Source of the DNA: Nitrospirota bacterium | GTDB taxonomy: Bacteria; Nitrospirota; Thermodesulfovibrionia; Thermodesulfovibrionales; Dissulfurispiraceae | Direction of reading: 5' to 3' | DNA: 64,000 nt | Assembly (NCBI GenBank): GCA_040752355.1 | Contig: JBFMHE010000001.1 | Span: 1 to 64,000, forward strand | Part shown: positions 12,256-21,991 of the stretch, piece after piece | Position numbering within the stretch: position 1 is the stretch's first letter | Layout: every line of letters begins with the position of its first letter | Notes under the pieces: model-generated | What the model saw: the letters and a program-made list of their open reading frames with translations, nothing else | Told to the model about the DNA's origin: nothing | Database searches by the model: none | Translations under genes and position numbers: made by a program

Positions 12256-15105
12256 ATGGGTAAGGTAGCGACAAAGAGCAGAAAGACTGCAAAACCGGCG
12301 AAGCCGGCGAAGAAGACGGTGAAGGCGCCTAAGGCTGCGAAGACCGCGAAAGGCCGGACGAACGGGAGAGCAGCGCAGGGCGCACGGGCTGCTAAATATG
12401 TCTATTTCTTCGGTGCGGGGAAAGCCGACGGCAAGGCGGCAATGAAGAATCTGCTGGGAGGCAAGGGAGCCAACCTGGCGGAGATGGTGAACCTCGGCAT
12501 ACCCGTCCCCCCGGGCTTTACGATCACGACGGAAGTCTGCACGTACTATTACAAGAACAGCCGCACGTATCCTGCCGAGCTCAAGTCCCAGGTCGAGGCC
12601 GCCCTGTCAAAGGTCGAAAAGATCATGGGAAAGAGCTTCGGCGACCCCAACGATCCCCTTCTCCTGTCCGTCCGCTCCGGCGCGCGCAGCTCCATGCCGG
12701 GCATGATGGAGACGGTGCTGAACATCGGGCTTACGACGAAGACGATCCCCGGCCTTATAAAGAAGACCAGCAACGAGCGGTTCGTCTATGATGCGTATCG
12801 CCGCCTCATGATGATGTACTCGGACGTGGTGATGGAAAAGGCTGCGGGGGTCGAGCCCTCGGAGGGACAGGCCATCAGGCACAAGCTCGAGCACAGGATG
12901 GACAGGCTCAAGAAAGAGAAGGGTTATGTAAGCGATACCGACCTCACGAGCGGCGACCTCATGCTGCTCTGCGAAGAGTTCAAGTCCATTATCAAGGATA
13001 CCCTGGGCAAGCCGTTCCCCGACAACCCCATGGAACAGCTCTGGGGCGGCATCGGCGCGGTCTTCCAGTCCTGGATGGGCAAGCGCGCCGTCTCCTACAG
13101 GAGAATCGAGAAGATCCCCGATGACTGGGGCACAGCGGTCAATGTCCAGTCGATGGTCTTCGGCAACACCGGCGACAACTCCGCAACGGGCGTCGCGTTC
13201 ACGCGCAACCCGGCCACCGGCGAAAACATGTTCTTCGGCGAGTGGCTCCCGAACGCACAGGGAGAGGATGTCGTCGCGGGCATCAGGACGCCCAACCCGG
13301 TGAATGAGGCCGGAAAGACGGAGGATACGAGCAAGCTTTCCTCCCTCGAGACCGCGATGCCGAAAGTCTACAAGGAGCTCCTCGGCATCGAGAAGAAGCT
13401 CGAAAAGCATTATACGGATATGCAGGATATCGAATTCACCATCGAGGACGGCCGGCTCTGGATGCTCCAGACGAGGGTCGGAAAGAGGAACGGTCCGGCG
13501 GCTATCCGCATGGCGGTCGAGATGGCGAAGGAGAAGCTCATCACGAAGGAAACCGCTGTTCTGCGCGTCAAGCCCGAGCAGCTCGACGAGCTCCTCCACC
13601 CGAGCGTCGATCCGCTCGCCGAGAAGAGAGCCGTAGAAGTGGCGAAGGGGCTTCCCGCAGGCCCGGGCGGCGCTGTCGGAAAGATCGTCTTTACCGCCGA
13701 TGACGCGGAGGCGTGGGCCAAGAGAGGGGAAAGGGTCATCCTGGTACGCAACGAGACCTCTCCCGAAGATGTCCACGGCATGCATGCCGCGCAGGCTATT
13801 CTCACGGCCAAGGGCGGCATGACGAGCCACGCTGCGCTCGTTGCCCGAGGGTGGGGCAAGTGCTGCATCGTCGGCGCTTCCGCGCTCCATATCGAAAGCG
13901 CCCGTAAGGAGATTCATGTCAACGGAAGGGTGCTCAGGGAGGGCGAATGGATCACCCTGAACGGCACCAAGGGGCGCGTTTACGAAGGGCAGCTTACGCT
14001 CCTGCCCGCCGACCCCGAGCATAATCCGTGGTACAAAGAGCTGATGAAGTGGGCGGATCAGCTCAGGACCATGAAGGTGCGGACCAATGCGGATACGCCC
14101 AACGACGCGGCCGTAGCGCGCAACTTCGGCGCCGAGGGAATCGGCCTCTGCAGGACCGAGCATATGTTCTTCGGCCCTGACCGGATAAAGGCGGTGCGGG
14201 AGATGATCCTCTCCGATGATACCGAGGGAAGGAAAAAAGCGCTCGCAAAGCTGCTTCCTTTCCAGAAGGGGGACTTTGTCGGGATATTCAAGGCCATGGC
14301 AGGGCTCCCGGTTACGATCCGTCTCCTCGATCCGCCGCTCCACGAGTTCCTCCCCCATACCGATAAGGAACTGGAGGACCTGGCCCGGGACATGGGCGTT
14401 TCCTTCGACAAGCTGAACGCAAAGAACAAATCGCTCCATGAGTTCAACCCCATGCTCGGTCACCGCGGCTGCCGTCTCGGCGTCACCTATCCCGAGATCT
14501 ACGAGATGCAGGTGCAGGCCATCATGGAAGCGGCGTGCGAGCTCGCCAAGCAGAAGGTGAGGGTAATTCCCGAGATCATGATTCCCCTCGTCGGTCATGT
14601 TAACGAGCTCGAGCGCCTCAGGACCATGACGATCCGGACCGCCGGCAGGGTCCAGAAAGAGTACGGTGTCAGGGTCTCCTACACCGTAGGGACCATGATC
14701 GAGCTGCCGCGCGCCTGCGTCACCTCCGACGAAATCGCCACTCAGGCCGACTTCTATTCCTTCGGAACGAACGATCTTACCCAGACGGTCTACGGACTCT
14801 CCCGCGATGACGCGGGGAGATTCCTGCCGTTCTATATAGAAGCAGGCGTTCTGAAAGACGATCCCTTCATCACCATCGACCAGAGCGGCGTAGGCGCCCT
14901 GATGAAGATGGCGGTCGAGAAGGGCCGCGCTGTCAAGAGGGATATGAAGCTCGGAATCTGCGGCGAACATGGCGGCGAACCGAAGTCGGTCGAGTTCTGC
15001 TACAGCATCGGGCTCGACTACGTGAGCTGCTCGCCCTTCAGGGTGCCGATAGCGAGATTCTCCGCAGCACAGGCTGCGCTGAAGAACCCGAAGAAGAAAA
15101 AGTAG
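12256..15105 (+). CDS. ppdK: Pyruvate, phosphate dikinase with a Lys/Ala-rich N-terminal tail
   Basis: PPDK interconverts pyruvate + ATP + Pi and PEP + AMP + PPi. All three domains are present: the ATP-grasp domain (from KNLLGGKGANLAEMVNLGIP, about residue 58, with VRSGARSSMPGMMETVLNIG); the phosphohistidine domain (GGMTSHAALVARGWGKCC, His at about residue 524); and the PEP/pyruvate barrel ending GICGEHGGEPKSVEF. At 949 residues it is some 65 longer than usual. The surplus is an N-terminal stretch of KTAKPAKPAKK-type low complexity, reminiscent of histone H1 tails. GGGAGGG precedes the ATG. A terminator follows. Confidence 0.95.
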   Translation: MGKVATKSRKTAKPAKPAKKTVKAPKAAKTAKGRTNGRAAQGARAAKYVYFFGAGKADGKAAMKNLLGGKGANLAEMVNLGIPVPPGFTITTEVCTYYYKNSRTYPAELKSQVEAALSKVEKIMGKSFGDPNDPLLLSVRSGARSSMPGMMETVLNIGLTTKTIPGLIKKTSNERFVYDAYRRLMMMYSDVVMEKAAGVEPSEGQAIRHKLEHRMDRLKKEKGYVSDTDLTSGDLMLLCEEFKSIIKDTLGKPFPDNPMEQLWGGIGAVFQSWMGKRAVSYRRIEKIPDDWGTAVNVQSMVFGNTGDNSATGVAFTRNPATGENMFFGEWLPNAQGEDVVAGIRTPNPVNEAGKTEDTSKLSSLETAMPKVYKELLGIEKKLEKHYTDMQDIEFTIEDGRLWMLQTRVGKRNGPAAIRMAVEMAKEKLITKETAVLRVKPEQLDELLHPSVDPLAEKRAVEVAKGLPAGPGGAVGKIVFTADDAEAWAKRGERVILVRNETSPEDVHGMHAAQAILTAKGGMTSHAALVARGWGKCCIVGASALHIESARKEIHVNGRVLREGEWITLNGTKGRVYEGQLTLLPADPEHNPWYKELMKWADQLRTMKVRTNADTPNDAAVARNFGAEGIGLCRTEHMFFGPDRIKAVREMILSDDTEGRKKALAKLLPFQKGDFVGIFKAMAGLPVTIRLLDPPLHEFLPHTDKELEDLARDMGVSFDKLNAKNKSLHEFNPMLGHRGCRLGVTYPEIYEMQVQAIMEAACELAKQKVRVIPEIMIPLVGHVNELERLRTMTIRTAGRVQKEYGVRVSYTVGTMIELPRACVTSDEIATQADFYSFGTNDLTQTVYGLSRDDAGRFLPFYIEAGVLKDDPFITIDQSGVGALMKMAVEKGRAVKRDMKLGICGEHGGEPKSVEFCYSIGLDYVSCSPFRVPIARFSAAQAALKNPKKKK

Positions 15106-15125
15106 ACTGCCCGGCAGGGAAAATG

Positions 15126-15160
15126 AAGGCCAGGGTCGGAAGACCTTGGCCTTTTTTATT
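15126..15160 (+). terminator. Rho-independent terminator after ppdK
   Basis: AAGGCCAGGGTC (15126-15137) and GACCTTGGCCTT (15142-15153) form a 12-base-pair stem with one G-T pair, loop GGAA, followed by TTTTATTT. Confidence 0.9.
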
Positions 15161-15255
15161 TATGGCAACCATGATGGATAAATTGATCTGCCCTGTTAGT
15201 GCGAGTTCCCCCTGCCGTTCGCAACGAGCCGTGCCAATCTATCGTTAAGAGAGCC

Positions 15256-18200
15256 CTAGAACTCGATGCGCTCTTCCCCGCTCCCGGCGGTAATGGTGAG
15301 CTCGTCGAAATGGGTGACCGAGTCCGCCTTTGTCCAGAGCCCTATGAAGCCTGCCGGCGGTGCGCCGGCGGTATACTCGATGAGCGCCTCGCCATCACAG
15401 GCGCCGCGTATCTGCGGGCCGTTGACCTCGACCGCAAGGAGGTGCCAGGCCCCTGACTCGATTCTCTTGCGCGCCGAAGCGCGCTGGACCCTCTTGCCGT
15501 TGATGAACTCGAAGAGGATCACATTCCCTTCCAGGGCGTTGAGCCTCAGTACGAAATAGTTCTCGATATCCTTTATGCCGAAAGCGATGCCGCCCGCCCG
15601 GTCGATGTTTCCTGCAACCGGCCTTATCTTCACTGCCACCATGCCCCCGGAGAACTCATAGCGCCTCAGGACCGCGAGCGGGAAGTAGTAGTACGCCTCG
15701 ATGGTATCGAGGAACTCCTGGTAGGACTGGCCCATCACCTTTCCCACAAGTCCCGCGATACCCGAGGCGATGCCGCGCCCCCACCGCGAGCCGTCCTGGC
15801 CGCAGTAGTGGTGTCCATCCCCGGCAATGCGCTGCCAATGGCCGCCGCTGGTGTAGAATCCCTGGAGCTGATCGGGCCTCGGCTTCTGGAGATAATCATA
15901 CTCGCCCTCGAAGAACGCCCTGATATACTGCTCGACATCGTCCTGGCCGGTGATCGTCATATCGAGCAGGCGGCTCGAGGCGAGCAATCTCCCCAGCTGG
16001 TCGAGCCGCTCTTCGAGCGAAGGGCGGTCATACCGGCAGAGGGAGGCGTCGATGAGGTCTCCCTTGATCTGGACCGTGAACCCCAGCCGTTCGAGGACAG
16101 CGCCGAGCAATTGTATCCGCAGCGACCGCCCGTAGTACGCGCCGGCGCCGCCGGTGAACTGGAGCGTGGCGTAGTTCTGGTTGCTGTCCTCGCCGCAGAG
16201 GGCGTCCACGGTGGCGAAGTGGTAGGCGAAACGGGCGCTCAGGTTCATGTAGTCATGCGAGAGGAGTGCGTAGCTGTCCCCTCCCGGCGTTTCGCCGAAC
16301 TCCGCCGCAGCCTGCGCAGCGAGGCGGCCGGTGAAGTTGCCGGTGTCGACGCTCATCGTGCCCTGCCAGCTTATGCCGGGGTGGACGAAGCCTTTCCAGA
16401 GCGCTTTCATCGGTACGGACTCGATCAGGTCGGGCGTGACAGCGTCGCAGGTCGTGAGCCCCTCCCTGAGACCGCCGCCCAGGTCGACGAGACGGAGCTG
16501 GAGGGGGATGGTCGAGACGAGCCTCACCGACGGGGTCTTGTCCTTGAGCTCCTCGGTAATGCCGAACATCTCCTTCATGGCGTATTCGTGCGTGAATCGT
16601 ATGATGTCGTGGAACGTCCTGCAGCCGTCGGGAGCGAACGACGGGCTTTCGGGATCGGTGAGGGTGAGGGGAGAAATGTAATCGAGAATGCCCCTCAGCC
16701 GGCGGTGAACGGGACTGTCGAGGATCGTCCTCTTCGCGGGTCTCATTTCGGCGAGCAGCGACTCGACGATGCCTTTGTATATGGTCGATGCGTCGGCAGA
16801 AAGGGTGATGAGGTCTCCTTCGGCAAGCGCCTGCATCGCCTGCTTCGTATCGAACAGCGCGGGGACGCCGAATTCGCGCGCCACCGACGCGAGGTGGCTC
16901 GCAGGGCTTCCTATATCGGTGACAATGCCCCGTATCCTGCCCATCACCTTCGCATAATTGGGCGAAGCCGTTCTCGTGACGAGTATCGCGTCGGCCGGGA
17001 GCGACGAGAGCGCATCCTCTGTACCATCGGGGCGTGTCGCCTTCACGACCCTTCCCGCTGCGGCGCCGAATGACGCGGGCCTGCCTCCCGAGAGGAGCAC
17101 GGGATGAGCGGGGAGGTCGAGGACCGCCGTCTCCTTCTGCTGCCGCATCTCGGGGAGGCCGAGCGGCCGTGACTGGAGGATGACGATCGTTCCTCTGCCG
17201 TCGACCGCCCACTCGATGTCCTGCGGCGACTCATAGAACTCTTCGAGCAGGAGACCATACCTGGCCAGGGCCATCACGGCATCGTCGGTGAGGGCGGGGA
17301 GCTTCTGTTCATGATCGGGGACCGCTTCGAGCCGGGTGCCGCCCGAAGGGAGCGCGACGAGCCGCTGCTCCTTCCTGCTGATATGCCGCTCGGTGATCCT
17401 CTGGTCCCTGCGATCGACGACAAAGGTATCGGGAGAGCTCGTGCCGCTCACGAGATATTCGCCGAGACCCCAGAGGGCGTTGATCTGCAGGGGGCAGGCG
17501 TCGCCGAGGGAGGGTTCCACCGTATACATCACGCCGCTCGCCGCTGCATCGACCATGACGACGCCGGCGACGCACATGGGGGTGCTCCGGTCGTCGAGGC
17601 CGTGGTGCAGCCTGTAAGCGAGCGCCCGGCCCGAATACTTGCTCGCGATGACCGTCTTGTACGCGTCGATGAGCGAATCGCGGGTCACGTTCAGGACCGT
17701 CGCATACTGCCCGGCGAAGCTCGCCTCCGTGTCCTCGCCGATGGCGCTGCTCCTCATGGCGATGCGCACGCCCGGCACGGTCTTCTGCTCGAGCGCTGCA
17801 TAGGCCTCACCGATGGCGGCGATGATGTCTGCGGGAACCGCGGCCCCCTGGATCAGCTTCCTGATGCGCGCGCCTGCGCGGTCGATCTCTTCCGGCTTTT
17901 CCGGGGCGAGGGTCGAGAGCTCCTCGTCGATAGCCTTGACGAGCCGGTTCTCCTCGATAAAGCGCTCGAAGGCATAGGAGGTGACGGCGAATCCGTGGGG
18001 TACCGGGATGCCGAGGTTGTTCTTTATGGCCGCGAGATTCGCCGCCTTTGCCCCTGCCACGATCTCCATCTCCCTCGTTATCTCTTCAAAAGGGAGGACG
18101 ACTTCCTTGGTGGCGACGGTGCAGCGGGGATTGAAGGAGTCGAAGAGCTTCCTGTCGAGCGCCTCGGCCGCGCCGTACAACGCCGCATAGCGGTCATCCG

Positions 18201-18453
18201 CCATGGCATTGATCGCGTGGACGATGCCGAGGACCGACTCGAGCAGCTCTTCATACCGTATGCGCGCAGTGACCAGGCTGAACGGTCTTCCGCTGTGATA
18301 CATCTGCTCGAGGTCGGCTATAAGGGAGAGCGCCGCATGGTTGTGGCGGAGGAGGCTCTTGAAGCGGCGGTACTTCGCTGAAGAGGCTCCGCGGTGCTCG
18401 TCCAAGGGCGTGCACCCGCGCTTCATGCGCAACCTGTTCAGAATGTTTCTCAT
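15256..18453 (-). CDS. PEP-synthase-like protein with lectin-like C-terminal domain
   Basis: This 1065-residue protein starts with about 110 residues of unknown type. A pyruvate phosphate dikinase ATP-binding domain follows (GAKAANLAAIKNNLGIPVPH near residue 133, MRSSAIGEDTEASFAGQY near 233, IVILQSRPLG near 427). Next is a phosphohistidine domain, GIVTDIGSPASHLASVAREF, with His near residue 520. The PEP/pyruvate TIM barrel of true PEP synthase is missing. In its place are about 340 residues of no recognised family. From about residue 925 a concanavalin-like sandwich follows (MVAVKIRPVAGNIDRAGGIAFG, YFVLRLNALEGNVILFEF, WHLLAVEVNGPQIRGACDG). It may phosphorylate an unusual substrate. It is divergent from the phnD-like operon. 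Confidence 0.72.
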   Translation of the reverse strand: MRNILNRLRMKRGCTPLDEHRGASSAKYRRFKSLLRHNHAALSLIADLEQMYHSGRPFSLVTARIRYEELLESVLGIVHAINAMADDRYAALYGAAEALDRKLFDSFNPRCTVATKEVVLPFEEITREMEIVAGAKAANLAAIKNNLGIPVPHGFAVTSYAFERFIEENRLVKAIDEELSTLAPEKPEEIDRAGARIRKLIQGAAVPADIIAAIGEAYAALEQKTVPGVRIAMRSSAIGEDTEASFAGQYATVLNVTRDSLIDAYKTVIASKYSGRALAYRLHHGLDDRSTPMCVAGVVMVDAAASGVMYTVEPSLGDACPLQINALWGLGEYLVSGTSSPDTFVVDRRDQRITERHISRKEQRLVALPSGGTRLEAVPDHEQKLPALTDDAVMALARYGLLLEEFYESPQDIEWAVDGRGTIVILQSRPLGLPEMRQQKETAVLDLPAHPVLLSGGRPASFGAAAGRVVKATRPDGTEDALSSLPADAILVTRTASPNYAKVMGRIRGIVTDIGSPASHLASVAREFGVPALFDTKQAMQALAEGDLITLSADASTIYKGIVESLLAEMRPAKRTILDSPVHRRLRGILDYISPLTLTDPESPSFAPDGCRTFHDIIRFTHEYAMKEMFGITEELKDKTPSVRLVSTIPLQLRLVDLGGGLREGLTTCDAVTPDLIESVPMKALWKGFVHPGISWQGTMSVDTGNFTGRLAAQAAAEFGETPGGDSYALLSHDYMNLSARFAYHFATVDALCGEDSNQNYATLQFTGGAGAYYGRSLRIQLLGAVLERLGFTVQIKGDLIDASLCRYDRPSLEERLDQLGRLLASSRLLDMTITGQDDVEQYIRAFFEGEYDYLQKPRPDQLQGFYTSGGHWQRIAGDGHHYCGQDGSRWGRGIASGIAGLVGKVMGQSYQEFLDTIEAYYYFPLAVLRRYEFSGGMVAVKIRPVAGNIDRAGGIAFGIKDIENYFVLRLNALEGNVILFEFINGKRVQRASARKRIESGAWHLLAVEVNGPQIRGACDGEALIEYTAGAPPAGFIGLWTKADSVTHFDELTITAGSGEERIEF

Positions 18454-18503
18454 CTGCCGCCTCCCGCCTGTCCCGTACGTCTGTCCGAAACGCTGCTTCT
18501 TCT

Positions 18504-18533
18504 ATTATATAGCCAACGAGAGCGGGCTTTCAA
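18504..18533 (-). promoter_or_regulatory. Strong promoter for the PEP-synthase-like gene
   Basis: On the minus strand TTGAAA (18533-18528) and TATAAT (18509-18504) are 18 bases apart, about 50 bases before the ATG. GGGAGG serves as ribosome binding site. Confidence 0.65.
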
Positions 18534-18566
18534 AAAGCTCCGCCGGGTTTCCCTGCCCGCGCTTTC

Positions 18567-18595
18567 TTGACTATCATTCCGCAAATGTGTAAACC
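18567..18595 (+). promoter_or_regulatory. Possible promoter of the phnD-like/two-component operon
   Basis: TTGACT (18567-18572) and TAAACC (18590-18595) are 17 bases apart, just before the lipoprotein gene. The -10 match is only partial. Confidence 0.35.
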
Positions 18596-18612
18596 TTAGA
18601 GAACAGCGATCT

Positions 18613-19557
18613 ATGTTGCCACGTCCGATGATGAAAACGCTACTGCCTCTCTTGCCGATACTGATCCTTGCCGCAGCCTGCAGCCGGGAGGAGCCGCCGG
18701 TCGCGGTCGATATGACGAAGCGCGCCGAGGTCGCGGTAAAGCGGGAGCCGAACAGCATTACCTTCGCCTATCTGCCCCAATACTCCCACCTCGTCTCCTA
18801 TAAGCGGCAGAACCTGCTCGTCGAATACCTGAAGAACGAGACGGGCCTGAACGTCAAGCAGGTCTATCCCGATACCTTCGACGAGCAGGTGAAGATGTTC
18901 GGCCAGGGGAAGATCGATATCTCCTTCTCGAACCCCTTCGTCTACATAAAGCTCTCCCGTCTTTACGGCGCCCGGGCACTGGCGCGGGTCGTCGAGCTCG
19001 ACGGGAAAAAGGATTTTCGCGGGATGATCATCTGCCGCAAGGACAATCCCGATGTTCAGACCATCGACGACTGCCGGGGGAAGCGGTGGATAGCGACCGA
19101 CCCTTCCTCTGCCGGAGGATACCTCTTTGCGCTCGGGCACTTTATCGACCACGGTATCGGGAAGAGCGATTTTGCCCGGATAGACTTCGCACCCGGTCCC
19201 GGAGGAAAACAGGAAAAGGTGGTCCTCGCCGTGCATGCCGGAAAGTACGATATCGGTTCCGTCCGGGAGGGGACCCTGGCGGTGGTGGCGGACAGGATCG
19301 ATGTGGGCGAATTGAGGGTGCTCGCGTATACCCGCTCCTATCCCGGCTGGGTCTACGCGGTCCGCCGGGACCTGGACAGCGCTGTCGCGGATACGATACG
19401 GCAGGCGCTCCTGAAACTCGACGGAAAGGACCCCGGGCACAAGAAAATTCTCGATGCAGCCGCCATCAGCGGCGTTGTCGCTTCGAGCGAAAGCGAATTC
19501 GATCCCGTGCGCGCGTTAGCGGTCAAAGCCGGCCTTGACCTGAGTGAGGAGCCGTGA
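18613..19557 (+). CDS. PhnD-like periplasmic phosphate/phosphonate-binding lipoprotein
   Basis: This 314-residue protein has a lipoprotein signal (LILAAACS, Cys at about residue 24). The mature part follows the PhnD/SsuA-type solute-binding family: ITFAYLPQYSHLVSYKRQNL, then YLKNETGLNVKQVYPDTFDE, GQGKIDISFSNPFVYIKLS, IATDPSSAGGYLFALGHFI and YDIGSVREGTLAVVADR. No ABC permease or ATPase gene is nearby. Instead the stop overlaps a sensor kinase gene (GTGA at 19554-19557). I infer that it senses a ligand and signals to that kinase rather than importing. The start codon is uncertain: ATGs at 18613, 18628 and 18631 are in frame. Confidence 0.82.
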   Translation: MLPRPMMKTLLPLLPILILAAACSREEPPVAVDMTKRAEVAVKREPNSITFAYLPQYSHLVSYKRQNLLVEYLKNETGLNVKQVYPDTFDEQVKMFGQGKIDISFSNPFVYIKLSRLYGARALARVVELDGKKDFRGMIICRKDNPDVQTIDDCRGKRWIATDPSSAGGYLFALGHFIDHGIGKSDFARIDFAPGPGGKQEKVVLAVHAGKYDIGSVREGTLAVVADRIDVGELRVLAYTRSYPGWVYAVRRDLDSAVADTIRQALLKLDGKDPGHKKILDAAAISGVVASSESEFDPVRALAVKAGLDLSEEP

Positions 19558-21653
19558 GGTTCGTTTACCGCATAAACAGACGGCTCCGGCTTCGCACCAA
19601 GATATCGCTGAGCATCATCCTCATACTGCTCGCCCTGGGGAGCGGCCTCTCCCTGGTCATCAGCAGAATCGCGTCGGAGGCGCTCCTCGAGGAGAACAAG
19701 ATGAGGGGGATATCGGGCGCCGTCTCTCTCGGCTCCCGGGCGGCAGAGCCGCTGCTGACCATGGATTTCCTCGAGATGAAGAAGGCCGTCGACGAGGTGG
19801 TGCGCGGGAACAAGGACCTCTCCTACGTATTCATCCAAGACCGCTACGGCGAGCCGCTGGTGCATACCTTTACAGGCGGGTTTCCCGTTGACCTGAAGGC
19901 CGTGAATACCGTGGCCGACGGGACAGGGCATCACGTTCGCCTTATCACGACCGGCGCCGAGGTGATCTACGATGTCGCGGTGCCGGTCATGGCCGGCAGC
20001 GACCGCCTCGGCACCGCACGGGTCGGCATGTCCCGCGCCCATGCCCAGCAGGTGGTGAGCAAGCTCGTGGGGGCGACGGTGCTGTCTACCGTGCTCGGCA
20101 TCCTGATAGCGGGCTTTGTCAGCACCGCGCTCGCCCGGACCGTGACGAAGAGGATACGGCTCCTCCACGACTCGGCCGAAGAGCTCATCAAAGGCAACCT
20201 GGACATCTCCATGCTGCCGGAAGTGAAGCAGCAGTGCTGGGAGACGATGAAGTGCGCCAAGCGTGAATGCCCTGCCTACGGCAACACCCGACAGCGCTGC
20301 TGGTATCTCGTCGGCACCCTCTGCCAGTCCTGCGTCGAGAAGAACTACGAGGACAAGATCAGGAACTGCTTCGACTGCAAGGTATACCGAGGCAATACCG
20401 GGGACGAGATCCAGGACCTCTCGGAATTCTTCAACATCATGGCGCTGATCCTGCGGGACCGCCTGCAGGCCCTGCTCAAGACCGAGGCGAGCCTCAAGCA
20501 GCAGCAGCAGCTCTTCCGCACCATCCTCGATGTGACGCCCGACAGCGTCTCGCTGCAGGACCGGTCGTTCCGGTTCCAGGCGGTCAACCAGTCATTCTGC
20601 AGAATGGCGGGCAGGGGCGAGGACGAGATCATCGGGAAGACGGACGCCGACCTCTTCAACCCCGAGCTCGCCGAGGTCAACCGGCAGGAGAACCTCCGGA
20701 TCGTCGAGACCGGGGAATCCCTCTCGGCCGAGCGGAAGACGAGAAAGGCGGGGGGCATCCGCTGGTTCCATCTCGTCAAGACGCCGGTCTTCGATGCGGA
20801 CGGCAGTGTCGCCGGCATCCTCTGCAACAGCACCGACATTACCGAGCTCAAGCGGCTCCACGAGCAGATCATCCGGTCCCAGAAGATGGAGTCCCTGGGA
20901 CAGCTCGCTGCGGGCGTTGCGCACGAGATCAACACGCCGCTCGGGATCATCCTGGGGAATACCCAGCTGCTGCTCGAGGATACCGCAGCCGGCACCGAGG
21001 CGCACGAGACCCTGCAGACGATCGAGAAGTACGCCCGGATCTCGAAGAAGATCGTCGCGGACCTGCTCCACTTTTCGCGCCATGCCCAGAGCGTCAAGAG
21101 GCCGCTCGACATCAACAGCACCCTGACGCAGGTGGTCGATATCGTGGAGCACACCTTCGGCCTCGAACGGGTCTCGATCGGGCGGTACCCGGCGGCGGAG
21201 CTTCCCCTCGTCTTCGGAGACCAGGAGAAGCTCGAGCAGGTCTTCATCAATGTGCTCAAGAACGCCTTCGACGCCGTAGGGTCGGACGGCAGGATCGAGG
21301 TCGCCACAGAGTACGACGCGGAGCAGCAGGAAGTGGTCGTCTCGATCGCGGACAGCGGTCCGGGGATCCCGCGGCGGATAAAGGACAGGATATTCGATCC
21401 CTTTTTCAGCACCAAGGGGGTCGGCAAGGGGACGGGGCTCGGTCTCTCGGTGACCTTCGGCATCATAAGGGACCACGGAGGAAAGATCGATGTCGAGAGC
21501 CCCCCGGGCGCGCCCCTGAGGGAATGGCCCGGCGGCGCGAACGGCGGCGAGGGCAGGGGGACGGTCTTTATCATACGGCTGCCGGTGTATCGTGATTCTG
21601 AAAACAAGGAAGGGAGAGCAGTTGCCCATGGCGAAGATAGTGGTTCTCGATGA
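19554..21653 (+). CDS. Sensor histidine kinase with two-CW cysteine domain and PAS domain
   Basis: This 699-residue membrane kinase has a transmembrane helix at about 17-37, a periplasmic sensor part, and a second helix at about 170-195, followed by a HAMP-like linker. Next comes a cysteine-rich block at about 225-280 (CWETMKCAKRECPAY, RQRCWYLVGTLCQSC, NCFDCKVYRG) matching the two-CW domain, a putative metal or Fe-S site. A PAS domain follows (about 320-430), then HisKA with the phospho-acceptor in GVAHEINTPLG (about residue 457). The HATPase has NVLKNAFDAV, DSGPGIP and GKGTGLGLS. It starts with GTG overlapping the binding protein and overlaps the response regulator by 26 bases. Confidence 0.92.
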   Translation: MRFVYRINRRLRLRTKISLSIILILLALGSGLSLVISRIASEALLEENKMRGISGAVSLGSRAAEPLLTMDFLEMKKAVDEVVRGNKDLSYVFIQDRYGEPLVHTFTGGFPVDLKAVNTVADGTGHHVRLITTGAEVIYDVAVPVMAGSDRLGTARVGMSRAHAQQVVSKLVGATVLSTVLGILIAGFVSTALARTVTKRIRLLHDSAEELIKGNLDISMLPEVKQQCWETMKCAKRECPAYGNTRQRCWYLVGTLCQSCVEKNYEDKIRNCFDCKVYRGNTGDEIQDLSEFFNIMALILRDRLQALLKTEASLKQQQQLFRTILDVTPDSVSLQDRSFRFQAVNQSFCRMAGRGEDEIIGKTDADLFNPELAEVNRQENLRIVETGESLSAERKTRKAGGIRWFHLVKTPVFDADGSVAGILCNSTDITELKRLHEQIIRSQKMESLGQLAAGVAHEINTPLGIILGNTQLLLEDTAAGTEAHETLQTIEKYARISKKIVADLLHFSRHAQSVKRPLDINSTLTQVVDIVEHTFGLERVSIGRYPAAELPLVFGDQEKLEQVFINVLKNAFDAVGSDGRIEVATEYDAEQQEVVVSIADSGPGIPRRIKDRIFDPFFSTKGVGKGTGLGLSVTFGIIRDHGGKIDVESPPGAPLREWPGGANGGEGRGTVFIIRLPVYRDSENKEGRAVAHGEDSGSR

Positions 21654-21984
21654 CATAGCCGAGGCGGTCACCCTGATACGCAAAATCCTCGAACGCAAGG
21701 GGCACGAGGTCGTGGGGTTCACCGAGGAGGAGGAGGCGATCGCCTATGCGCAGGCGCATGCGGTGGATCTCGCCATTCTCGATATCAAGCTGAAGAAGAT
21801 GAGCGGCATCGAGGTGCTGGCCGAAATCAGGAAGGTGAATCCCGCGGTCAAGGTGATCATGCTGACCGGGTATCCGACCCTCGAGACGGCGAAGGACGCG
21901 GTGCGGCTGGGAGCGAGCGAGTATTGCGTAAAACCCTTCGAAAAGGAAGAACTGGAAGAAAAGGTGGCCGATGTCTTAAAGTAA
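21628..21984 (+). CDS. Single-domain response regulator
   Basis: This 118-residue receiver domain starts MAKIVVLDDIAEAVTLIRKIL. It has the acidic pair LDD, the phospho-acceptor aspartate in LAILDIKLKKMSG, the conserved Thr in VIMLTGYP, and the Lys in YCVKPFEKEEL. There is no output domain, so it acts by protein contact or as a phosphorelay step. The start at 21628 was chosen over 21592 because the receiver fold begins there. It overlaps the kinase gene and is probably its partner. Confidence 0.93.
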   Translation: MAKIVVLDDIAEAVTLIRKILERKGHEVVGFTEEEEAIAYAQAHAVDLAILDIKLKKMSGIEVLAEIRKVNPAVKVIMLTGYPTLETAKDAVRLGASEYCVKPFEKEELEEKVADVLK

Positions 21985-21991
21985 AAGGATT

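Noticed and set aside
12607-14970. Long open frame on the minus strand (787 codons) opposite ppdK
   Set aside because: It is a shadow of the GC-rich ppdK codons. It has no family motifs, and the plus-strand gene is certain. The same applies to long opposite-strand frames at 23105-25003 and 39188-41299.
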